Source of the DNA: Fidelibacterota bacterium
GTDB lineage: Bacteria; Pseudomonadota; Alphaproteobacteria; Rhodospirillales; Rhodospirillaceae
Length of the DNA stretch: 64,000 bases
Assembly: GCA_947472795.1 (NCBI GenBank)
Contig: CANJBL010000009.1
Span: 1-64,000 of the forward strand
Direction: 5' to 3'
Below, in pieces: positions 24,936 through 32,817 of the stretch. The position numbers and the translations under genes are program-made. Under the pieces are notes generated by a model. It saw only the letters and a list, made by a program, of their open reading frames with translations, was not told where the DNA came from and did no database searches. Every line of letters begins with the position of its first letter. The first letter of the stretch is position 1.

Positions 24936-26560
24936 CAGGCGGCTCCCAGCGCGCTGACGTGCGCAGTGCTTTCCACGCGAGAGATGTGGCGCTGGCGTGT
25001 GCGGTAGCAGATCCAGGCCAGGGCCGCGAAGCCCACGCCCAGGATAGCCATGGAGATGTCGAAGCCTGCCAGCACCCAGTCGCCGGCGGGGAGGGTGACA
25101 CCGAGGTGCCGGTCGGTGGTAAAGGCATTCAGGATCGGCGTGAAGGCATAAACCAGCGCCGCCAGCAGCGGCATCTCAATCCACACGCGCTTATAGGGAC
25201 GCAGCGCGGCGTAGAGGAAGGTCAACACCCAGGTGATGAACAGCGTATTCATCTCCCATGCGGCCCTGTTCTCCATCTGCAAAGGAAGCAGGCGGTTGGC
25301 CCAGAAATACGCCGCGATCGCGATGGGTAGCCCGATGATCGTGCCGACGTTCAGCGCATCAATCACCACCATCATGATGGGAGGTTTGGCACCTTCCGCA
25401 ATGCGAGTCTTCCGTTTGGCCGACCACAGCACGAGGCCCGTTCCGATCATGGCTGTGCTGGCAAGGCCCGCGAAAACAAACAGCGCCCGCAACCACGGCC
25501 GCGCGAAATTGGCTTTGTGCAGTCCGATGAGCATCGTGTGGAAGGCGCCGGGCTCGGTATATGTTGTGCCCACAACAGGTCCCAGGGATTGGCCAGTTGC
25601 CGGGTCAAAACGAAGTGCGGGGCTGTCGCGACTGATCATGCCTAAGGCGCGTCGCGCGCGCACAGTCAATCGGCCGCCGTGATTTGGCAGGACCGCTTCC
25701 ACCGATGCTACTTCGTCTTTTCCCCACAGCGCTTCGGCGTCAGAGACGATACGATCGAGCGGCGCAAGCGGTGCGCCGGTATCAGCGGGAAGCCTCATAT
25801 CCCTGATCATGGGTGTCGCCCGCGCCAGCGTCAGGGCCTCTTCGCTGAACCGCACGCGCGCGTCGCGGTCCGGATACAGCGTGGTCAGGCCCAGCGGCAT
25901 ATAGGTGTACATGAAGAACAGCAGGCCGGACCATGTGATCATGAGGTGGAAAGGCAAGGCCGTGACGCTCAAGACATTGTGGGCATCAAGCCAGCTGCGT
26001 TGGCCCTTGGCCGGGCGGAAGATAAAGAAGTCGGTGAAGATGCGCCGGTGGATGACAACGCCTGTCAACAGCGCCACCAACATGAACATAGTGCAGACAC
26101 CGACGATCAACGCAGCCGTTTGGCGCGACATATGATAAAGCGCAAAGTGCATCCAGTAGAGCGCAAGTCCGCCGCCGGTCTCGCGCGCCTCATAACTGAT
26201 CGGCGCGCCGGTTTTGGCATCCAGGATCTGCCAGACAAATTGCCCGCGTCCCCGCCCGTCCGAAGCCGGCGCCAGCCAGCCGACGTTGAGGTCGTTGGTG
26301 TAGCGGTCGCCGGGCATCTGGATGATCCACTGCGCGCTGTCGGGCGCCATGGCCTGGAGATAGGTCTGCGCGTGCTTGATAATCTCCGGCGCCGCGGGCA
26401 GCGCAACGACCAATGGCGCTTCCGGGCGCATCCACCGGTCCACCTCATTATTGAGGTAACCGACGGTGCCGGTCAGGAAAATAAAATACAGCACCCAGCC
26501 CACCGTGAGCCCTGTCCAGGTGTGCAGCCACGCCATGGATTGCCGAAAAGTCGCTCCCAT
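24935..26560 (-). CDS. PepSY-associated transmembrane protein, iron-uptake type
   Basis: This 541-residue inner-membrane protein of the PepSY_TM family (PF03929) has a first helix after HTWTGLTVGWVLYF, a periplasmic PepSY-like region and several further helices, with conserved histidines such as HFALYH and HNVLS. Relatives sit beside TonB-dependent siderophore receptors and are thought to reduce ferric-siderophore complexes at the inner membrane. It heads the operon with DUF3649 and DUF3325. The receptor usually found upstream is absent here. Confidence 0.82.
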   Translation of the reverse strand: MGATFRQSMAWLHTWTGLTVGWVLYFIFLTGTVGYLNNEVDRWMRPEAPLVVALPAAPEIIKHAQTYLQAMAPDSAQWIIQMPGDRYTNDLNVGWLAPASDGRGRGQFVWQILDAKTGAPISYEARETGGGLALYWMHFALYHMSRQTAALIVGVCTMFMLVALLTGVVIHRRIFTDFFIFRPAKGQRSWLDAHNVLSVTALPFHLMITWSGLLFFMYTYMPLGLTTLYPDRDARVRFSEEALTLARATPMIRDMRLPADTGAPLAPLDRIVSDAEALWGKDEVASVEAVLPNHGGRLTVRARRALGMISRDSPALRFDPATGQSLGPVVGTTYTEPGAFHTMLIGLHKANFARPWLRALFVFAGLASTAMIGTGLVLWSAKRKTRIAEGAKPPIMMVVIDALNVGTIIGLPIAIAAYFWANRLLPLQMENRAAWEMNTLFITWVLTFLYAALRPYKRVWIEMPLLAALVYAFTPILNAFTTDRHLGVTLPAGDWVLAGFDISMAILGVGFAALAWICYRTRQRHISRVESTAHVSALGAA

Positions 26561-26786
26561 CTGCCCCGTACCGCCTCAGTGCAAGATCCGATCATGCGCT
26601 GAACAGGCGAGCTTGGGAAGCAGGGGGAACTGGCTTATCCCCTCTTTAGGCCCATTTTGCTGCGTGGGAAGGCCATATTGCACCCGCAGGCAGGCGCGGT
26701 TTTATATCTACATCCGGTGGCGGCGGCGACTTGAGCTGTGCCGCTCTCTTGATTGCGCTGCATCCGGAGGAATTCGCCGTTCCACG

Positions 26787-27554
26787 TCAAACCAGGCTCC
26801 ACCGCGCCAGGGTGGCTTGAATGTCGCGCGCCTTGAGCCGCTCGATCGAGACATTGAGCCTCGCGATGAGTTCGAAATCATTCTTGCGCGTGATCAGGCA
26901 GAGTTCCTCCAACTTAGGAGGCGTGAAATCACTGGCCACACGCACCTTCAAGTCAGGTTCGGTCCGCAGGTAGTAGGCCATGATCGCGTGAGCGCCGTAG
27001 CCCGCTTGAATCTGGCCGTCGTGGACAGCCCTTATAACTTCTGGGAAAGTTGCGTAAGGCTTGATCGATGTCACGCCCCACTCCTCAAGCTGCGTGACAA
27101 AACGCGAGCTGGCTTCCACGCCAACCGTCAAGTCGACCAGGGCACTGAGATTCGGACAAGAACGAGAGTCCCCGGCCGGAAGCAGAACGGCGCCCCCGAA
27201 GGTATAGACCGAATTGGTGAAGGAGACGACCTGCTCGCGCTCGGGAGTACGCAGCAGCGCCGTGCAGGTTAAATCGATCTTATGTGCGGTCAGCGATGGA
27301 ATCATTTCCGCGAACGGTACTATTTCCATCCGGGTCTTCAACGCGGCATCCTTGGTCACCGCCTGAACGATATCAACCATCGCTCCGGTAGGCTTGTTGG
27401 ACGTAGGGTCCGCAAAATCGAAGGGAGGTGCGTCCGGGCTGCACCCCACTATGTAGGCTTTGCCGGTCACATCCTCTCCGCACCCCGCAAGGAGCGGGGA
27501 CCCGCATGCTACCCCTGCCAAGACGAGCATCTTACGACGCGCTAACCGGGCCAT
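26787..27554 (-). CDS. Orphan family 3 solute-binding lipoprotein
   Basis: This 255-residue protein matches the SBP_bac_3 family: SPDAPPFDFADP near the start of the mature part, then TGAMVDIVQAV and the DLTCTALLRTPER segment. The signal ends in the lipobox LLAGC (about residue 21), so it is lipid-anchored. I chose the ATG at 27554, with GGGGAG upstream, because the lipoprotein signal then starts the protein; a longer frame adds about 50 residues of no clear origin. Family members bind amino acids or organic acids for ABC importers or signal to kinases. No permease, ATPase or kinase is adjacent, so its partner is unknown. Confidence 0.78.
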   Translation of the reverse strand: MARLARRKMLVLAGVACGSPLLAGCGEDVTGKAYIVGCSPDAPPFDFADPTSNKPTGAMVDIVQAVTKDAALKTRMEIVPFAEMIPSLTAHKIDLTCTALLRTPEREQVVSFTNSVYTFGGAVLLPAGDSRSCPNLSALVDLTVGVEASSRFVTQLEEWGVTSIKPYATFPEVIRAVHDGQIQAGYGAHAIMAYYLRTEPDLKVRVASDFTPPKLEELCLITRKNDFELIARLNVSIERLKARDIQATLARWSLV

Positions 27555-27779
27555 CGGCGCAGCTCCCCTATTCTGCCGCACATGTATTTCTTGCTGGTCG
27601 CGGATTCGCCGATCCAAGGATACATACGGCCCCGACGACGGTCGACGGTGAAATTTGATGGGTCCGCCAATACTTGGACCCGGAATCAGCCCGTCCCACG
27701 AAAGCCTAAACAAAGTCCAAGGGACCGGTCAAAAGCACCTGTGCGAATTTAGCGGCCGCGACGATGACCGGCAAGGAGC

Positions 27780-28088
27780 GGCGCGCCGCATTATCGTTGT
27801 CACCGCTTTCGGTCAACGTTTCGGCGGCCACGCGTGCCCTTAAAGACCGGCGTTTTCGATTTTCTGGAAAAACGCGTGCTCTCGCAGTTCGACCTTGTCA
27901 CCGCCAAGCATGCCGAACGCCGCGAGATCGCCGCCGCCTTCGGACTCGGCGTGCGCACCATCGAGGTCCACAAGGCGCACATCATGGAAAAGATGCAGGT
28001 GACCCGCATGGCCGAGTTGATCCTCCTGTTCGCCCGCGCCGATGTTCTGCCTGAACAATCCGCGCGGTTGCGGCTCTGCCTGCAATAA
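27780..28088 (+). pseudogene. Decayed FixJ-type response regulator
   Basis: Pieces of a FixJ/NarL response regulator are spread over three frames. IIVVTAFG (receiver strand 4) is near 27790-27815, VNVSAATRALK follows in a second frame, and TGVFDFLEK in a third frame near 27843-27870. The linker is mostly lost, and the frame then runs into a LuxR-type helix-turn-helix (REIAAAFGLGVRTIEVHKAHIMEKM) ending at 28088. At least two frameshifts and a deletion are needed, and the N-terminal receiver half with the phospho-acceptor is missing. The last frame is open from 27834 and could make an 84-residue DNA-binding fragment. A short hairpin, GGGAGC/GCTCCC (28094-28110), follows the stop. Confidence 0.75.
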
Positions 28089-28303
28089 AGACCGGGAGCC
28101 GGATGCTCCCATAACCCCATATCCCGTATCAATTTTTTAAGGTCGGGCGGGCGCCTGCTGCGGTGCATTCATACCCGTGCGACCCCGGGCGGCACGCCAT
28201 CGACAACCGCCATGAGCCCGGTGCATTCTACATAATGTGAGGGTTTCTTTCCGGTCGCCGTACTCACACCGCGCACCCAAGAAAGACGAAGAGGGAGGAT
28301 CCC

Positions 28304-29650
28304 ATGAAAGCTGTTCATCTCAAGTGGATGAGACCCGCCATGATTGGTCTTGGTGCGGCGATTGTTCTATCCACTGCGGTCGTTGCGGCCGCTAACTCAG
28401 CAGAGCGCTCCACCGTACCGCCGCCATCGACGCCTGCCGGTGTGACGCTGATCGACGTCGTCAAGATCGTGGATAGCGCTTCGAACCAGTATCTCTGGAA
28501 GCGCCTCGGCGACAGCGACGGCCGTCCTCTCTACACCAACAACGCCGACACGCAGCCGGGAAAATCCCTCTGCGTCGATGAGTGCGCCAAGGAATTCCCG
28601 CCCTTCACCGCACCCGCCAATGCCAAGGCTTTCGGCGACTGGACGGTGGTGGCGCGCGCTGATGGTGGCAAGCAATGGGCTTATCAGGGCCAGCCGCTCT
28701 ACTACTATTCGGGCAAGGATCCTGTCGGCGAACCGCGCTCGCTGAGCACAGCCGTTACCGGGGCGGACAATCCCGAGTTCATGAATCCCGGCGCACCCTT
28801 CTTTACCCCGAAACAAGGTTGGAAGCGCGCGGCCTACAATCCCACCAACACCAATCCGACGCCCGGCGGCATCGACATCCAGAGCCTGCCCACCGCAAAT
28901 GGTTATGGCTTGGTCAGTTCCGGCACGCGCAATGTGCTCTATGCGCTGAAGAACCCGCCGAAGAACCCAACGCCGTGGGGGCCGGCCTATGCGCCAGCCA
29001 TGGCTGTTCCCATCGGCGACTTCACCATTCTCTCGCGTGAAGACGGCACCAATCAGTGGGCCTACAAAGGCCAGCGCCTCTATTCTTTCGCTGGGGATTA
29101 TTCGCCGACCGACATCAACGGCACGCTCGACGAGCCCGCTGCCCAGGTGGCGCTGGTCTATCAGCACTTCATGCCGAAAGAGATCGAGGTCCACGTTTAT
29201 CCGGGCCGCGGCCCCTTGATGGTGACGAAGGCCGGCTTCTCGGTCTACACGCAGTCCCGCCAGCATCTCCAGTACGGCGGTCGCGAAACACGTGACGGCT
29301 ACCGCTATCACTACTCGGAAGGCAAAATCGTCGGCACCAAGGGTTGCATCGACGCCTGCTTGAAGACGTGGCAGCCCGTGGTCGCTCCGGCCAACGCGCA
29401 GTCGCAAGGATATTGGGAAGTCCTGTCCCGCGCCGACGGCACCAAGCAATGGGCTTACAAGGGCAGTCCGCTCTATACGTATTTCGCCGACAAGAAGCCG
29501 GGCGATATCGACGGCAACAACCGTCATGAAATCGTCTATGGCGATAAGGACGGCAAGGTCGATCTCACCGTCACGGGCGGCGATGTCATTGGCGGCACCA
29601 ACACGTATGGGTCGGGTTTCTACTGGCATCTGGCCGGAATGTTCTATTAG
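28304..29650 (+). CDS. Secreted PF03640-repeat protein, cassette C
   Basis: This 448-residue exported protein has a signal peptide (about 1-32) and three PF03640-type units that are closer to the family consensus than those of cassettes A and B. Unit 1 (about 50-150) has RPLYTNNADTQPG, SLCVDECAKEFPPF and KQWAYQGQPLYYY. Unit 2 (about 190-285) keeps NQWAYKGQRLYSFAGD but has lost its cysteine pair. Unit 3 (about 300-410) has GCIDACLKTWQPV and KQWAYKGSPLYTYFADKKPGD. A GAGGGAGGA site precedes the ATG. It is followed by the secreted ureohydrolase gene. Confidence 0.83.
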   Translation: MKAVHLKWMRPAMIGLGAAIVLSTAVVAAANSAERSTVPPPSTPAGVTLIDVVKIVDSASNQYLWKRLGDSDGRPLYTNNADTQPGKSLCVDECAKEFPPFTAPANAKAFGDWTVVARADGGKQWAYQGQPLYYYSGKDPVGEPRSLSTAVTGADNPEFMNPGAPFFTPKQGWKRAAYNPTNTNPTPGGIDIQSLPTANGYGLVSSGTRNVLYALKNPPKNPTPWGPAYAPAMAVPIGDFTILSREDGTNQWAYKGQRLYSFAGDYSPTDINGTLDEPAAQVALVYQHFMPKEIEVHVYPGRGPLMVTKAGFSVYTQSRQHLQYGGRETRDGYRYHYSEGKIVGTKGCIDACLKTWQPVVAPANAQSQGYWEVLSRADGTKQWAYKGSPLYTYFADKKPGDIDGNNRHEIVYGDKDGKVDLTVTGGDVIGGTNTYGSGFYWHLAGMFY

Positions 29651-29815
29651 GCCGATTTCAAGGCGCGCGTCAGTCTGATGCCGGCGATGGCGAAGGGCGT
29701 AAAATCACTGCGTGGATACTAAAGTGGACCGCGCTCCGCCCAAAGCGGGCTGGCGGGGCTTCTGTCAGTATTTAATCCCTGGATTCCGGGGGTTCTGCAT
29801 TGCTCAGGGGGGACT

Positions 29816-31294
29816 ATGAGCCACAAATGCCCGCGTCGTTTGGCTCTTTCGACGGTTCTGACGCCCGTCTTCCTTTGTCTGGGCACCTGGAGTGCGCAAG
29901 CCGCCCAAGCGCCTGCCGCGCCTGCCGCAGCATCCCGCGCCATGGTGGGCGATACAGCCGAGCAGCTCAACGCCGTTCAGATCCCCGATGATCTGAAAGC
30001 CAAAGTTCCTGCCGCGGAAACCGCCTATATCGAAAGTGGTCACGCCACGCGCTTCGTCCGTCCGGACGTTTTCTTCAAGCGCTTGCGCGAAAGCTCGGCA
30101 CAGGACATCACCGCCTATCTGGCAGCGCTTCATTCAGCCGAAGACGCCGTTGACTTCAAGCCGGGCCGCGACAAACCGTCCATCTCCATGGATAAGTCAG
30201 CGCCTGAATACAATGCATGGCGCACGCGCCGTCCCGAGGTGCTTGATCCCAAACGCGCACCTGGACCCATCCAGCTTTCGCAATATCTCGGCGGCCGCAG
30301 CGCGGGCGGCATCCCAACTTTTGCCAACGCACCCGTGGCCTTCACGCCGGCGGATTTGAAAGCGGGCAAGATCGAAATCGCCATCGTCGGCGCGCCGCTC
30401 GATATGGGCACCGGTTATCGTGATGCCTTACACGGCCCCGTGGCCCTGCGCGCTCAAGGCGGCACAGGCAACGACATGTACACGATGATCAACCCGACGG
30501 CGGACCTGAGGATCGTCGATTATGGCGACATCGCCGTGGACAACATCAATACCGACCGCTCCGTCGAACACGTCCGCGAGGTTGTGCGCGAAATCGCCGA
30601 AGCCGGCGTTATCCCGGTTGTCGTCGGTGGCGATCATTCCCTCGAATATCCGAACGTCGCCGGCATCACCGATGTGCACGGCAAGGGCAAGGTCGGCGTG
30701 GTGCATTTCGATTCGCACTACGACGTCCAGCACAACGCCGTGCATCTGCTCGACCACGGCCAGCCGGTCTATCGCGTCATCATGGAAGGCCACGTGCCCG
30801 GCAAGAACTACATCCAGGTGGGTTTGCGCGCGCGCATTCCTAATGTCGAAGATTTCAATTGGATGCGCGACCACGGCATGAAGTACCACACCATGGTCGA
30901 GGTGGAAAAACACGGCTGGGACGCGGTGATGGAACGCGCGGTGGCTGAAGCCAAGGCGGGCGTTGATAAGTTGTGGGTGTCCTTCGACATCGACGTGCTC
31001 GACCCGGCTTTCATGCCTGGCACCGGAACACCCGTGCCCGGCGGTCTTACCATGCGCGAAGCCCAGCCCATCGTGCGCCGCCTCTGCGCCGAGAACAACA
31101 TGGTGGGCTTCGATCTCGTCGAAGTCGCGCCCTATCTCGACACCAGCTACAAAACGGCACTCAACAGCAATTACATCCTGAATGCCTGTCTGACGGGTAT
31201 CGCCATGCGCAAGCGCGGGATTACCGAGCCGCACTACCTGAGCCCGCTCTCGGTCGATCACAATCAGGACAATTACTACAAGGACAAGAAGTAA
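29816..31294 (+). CDS. Secreted ureohydrolase (arginase/agmatinase family)
   Basis: This 492-residue protein is an arginase-superfamily enzyme with an export signal (about 1-29, ending SAQA-A) and an N-terminal extension of about 150 residues before the catalytic domain. Metal ligands are in place: H274 in GGDHS, D299/H301/D303 in FDSHYDV (the usual alanine is serine) and D391/D393 in SFDIDVLDP. Such enzymes hydrolyse guanidino compounds to urea using two Mn or Ni ions. Most are cytoplasmic, so an exported one is unusual. The substrate cannot be read from sequence. It lies between the PF03640 and family X genes of cassette C and is followed by a strong terminator. Confidence 0.85.
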   Translation: MSHKCPRRLALSTVLTPVFLCLGTWSAQAAQAPAAPAAASRAMVGDTAEQLNAVQIPDDLKAKVPAAETAYIESGHATRFVRPDVFFKRLRESSAQDITAYLAALHSAEDAVDFKPGRDKPSISMDKSAPEYNAWRTRRPEVLDPKRAPGPIQLSQYLGGRSAGGIPTFANAPVAFTPADLKAGKIEIAIVGAPLDMGTGYRDALHGPVALRAQGGTGNDMYTMINPTADLRIVDYGDIAVDNINTDRSVEHVREVVREIAEAGVIPVVVGGDHSLEYPNVAGITDVHGKGKVGVVHFDSHYDVQHNAVHLLDHGQPVYRVIMEGHVPGKNYIQVGLRARIPNVEDFNWMRDHGMKYHTMVEVEKHGWDAVMERAVAEAKAGVDKLWVSFDIDVLDPAFMPGTGTPVPGGLTMREAQPIVRRLCAENNMVGFDLVEVAPYLDTSYKTALNSNYILNACLTGIAMRKRGITEPHYLSPLSVDHNQDNYYKDKK

Positions 31295-31345
31295 GTACGG
31301 TCAGCGAGCCTGCACTATTCCCCAAATAAACTTGCAGGCTCGGAA

Positions 31346-31377
31346 GCCGGCCACGTCCCTCGCGTGGCCGGCTTTTT
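31346..31377 (+). terminator. Rho-independent terminator after the ureohydrolase gene
   Basis: GCCGGCCACG (31346-31355) pairs perfectly with CGTGGCCGGC (31363-31372) over a seven-base loop, followed by five T residues. It separates the ureohydrolase transcript from the family X gene that starts about 190 bases later, so that gene probably has its own promoter. Confidence 0.88.
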
Positions 31378-31564
31378 CGTTCAAGGATATGTCTTTGGGA
31401 ATCAATGGGTTAATTGGACGTGTTGGAACGGGAGCAGGACCGACGTCTCCAGCATTCGTGATCCCACCGCGCCGGGTACCCGCTGGCCTGATAGGGGGAT
31501 TTGGGTCATTATCGCGGACAAGGCTGAAAAGCCGAGAGTTTCTGGAATCCGGGAGGTTCTTTAT

Positions 31565-32710
31565 ATGAGTTTCCGCAAGACCTTAGTCCGCAGCGCGTCG
31601 CTTCTCGCCGCTCTTCCGCTCGCCATGGCCGCCAGCGCGGCTCACGCCGAAACCCGCGGCTACGTCATCGGCTGGTTCGCCACCGCGACCCACGTTGAAG
31701 ACCTGAAAGAAGCCTGCCCTGGTGGTGGCAACGGCGGCATTGTTGAAATGCACATCCGCGACATCGCGCGCCTGCCTGGCTACGACATCGAGAAGGCCAA
31801 GGAAGAGATGCGCAAGAACCCCAATCCGACGCAACTGCCGCGCAAGTTCACCGATGCTGTTGACAATCGCGCCGTGGTCAACGGTGAGAACAAGAGCATC
31901 TATAACTATCCGGAGGCCACGCCCGACGTGAACCTTGAAACCGGCGTCGGCAAGTGGGCCTGGGGCTTCGACCTCGGTGGTAAGAGCACGGCCGCCAAGT
32001 TTGAAGATCCGGACACGCATGAAAAGGTCGATAATCAGCTCTGGCGCGCGCTGGGCTGCATTGGCCAGTTCCAGGCCGGCCCACCGCAGATGCCGTACGG
32101 CGAAGACCTCGCGTGGAACCTCGCCGTCGATTTCGCGCCGGCTTGGCTCATGCAGGTCAGCGGTGAGGATCTCTCCAAGGACGGCAAGGTTACAATCACC
32201 CTCGACCGCGCCACACAGCACATGGAACGCGATGCAGGCGCTTCGGTACTCGCGGGCATGACCTACGTGGTTGAACCCACCGGCCGCTCACACAACGTTT
32301 TCCAGGGTGAGATCAAGAACGGTGTAATCACCATCACCCCGGCGCATCTCTACCTGCAGGGCGAAATGCCGCACTACGCCGAAATCGATCTCGACAACGC
32401 CCATATGCGCTTGAAACAAGAGGCCAATGGCAACGTCGTCGGCTATTGGGGCGGCTACCTCGATTGGAAGCGGTACGCGTATATGTTCACCGCTCGCCCG
32501 GCCACGGGCGACGGCGTGGGTTTCTATCACGCTCTGAAGAAGATGGCCGACGTCGACCCGGATCCGAAGACCGGCCTGAACCGCAAGATCTCCGGCACCT
32601 TCCGCATCGAAGCCATGCCCGCGTTCATCGCCACCAGCGACGGCAAAGTCATTGCGTCTCCGACGGGCGTCAGCCCCTCGGGCAAGATCGCCGATGCCGG
32701 CGCGAAGTAA
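31565..32710 (+). CDS. Secreted protein of unrecognised family X, copy C
   Basis: This 381-residue protein has a signal peptide (about 1-25, ending SAAHA-E). It is the most divergent of the three family X proteins but keeps the order of landmarks: an early ACPGG cysteine, VDNQLWRALGC, GEIKNGVITI, ANGNVVGYWGGY, YHALKKMADVDPDPKT and MPAFI near the end. Between the first cysteine and the DNQ motif it carries extra sequence. I chose the ATG at 31565 because GGGAGG lies just upstream and the signal peptide follows; the longer frame runs back through the terminator. It is flanked by terminators and so forms its own transcription unit. Confidence 0.78.
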   Translation: MSFRKTLVRSASLLAALPLAMAASAAHAETRGYVIGWFATATHVEDLKEACPGGGNGGIVEMHIRDIARLPGYDIEKAKEEMRKNPNPTQLPRKFTDAVDNRAVVNGENKSIYNYPEATPDVNLETGVGKWAWGFDLGGKSTAAKFEDPDTHEKVDNQLWRALGCIGQFQAGPPQMPYGEDLAWNLAVDFAPAWLMQVSGEDLSKDGKVTITLDRATQHMERDAGASVLAGMTYVVEPTGRSHNVFQGEIKNGVITITPAHLYLQGEMPHYAEIDLDNAHMRLKQEANGNVVGYWGGYLDWKRYAYMFTARPATGDGVGFYHALKKMADVDPDPKTGLNRKISGTFRIEAMPAFIATSDGKVIASPTGVSPSGKIADAGAK

Positions 32711-32736
32711 TACCAGCCTCTCCAGGCTTTGAGACC

Positions 32737-32772
32737 TTCACCCCGCGCTTCCTGTGCGGGGTGAATTTTTTT
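32737..32772 (+). terminator. Rho-independent terminator ending cassette C
   Basis: TTCACCCCGC (32737-32746) pairs with GCGGGGTGAA (32756-32765), followed by seven T residues. It ends the family X gene just before the convergent RND operon. The A-rich flank on the other side is weak, so it serves mainly the plus strand. Confidence 0.88.
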
Positions 32773-32817
32773 GTGCGCGCCGATCCTGTCTTCAGGCGGT
32801 TTTCCGCCGATCTATCT

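Noticed and set aside
28094-28110. GGGAGC/GCTCCC hairpin as a terminator
   Set aside because: The stem is only six bases and no T run follows directly; the nearest is about 25 bases further on.
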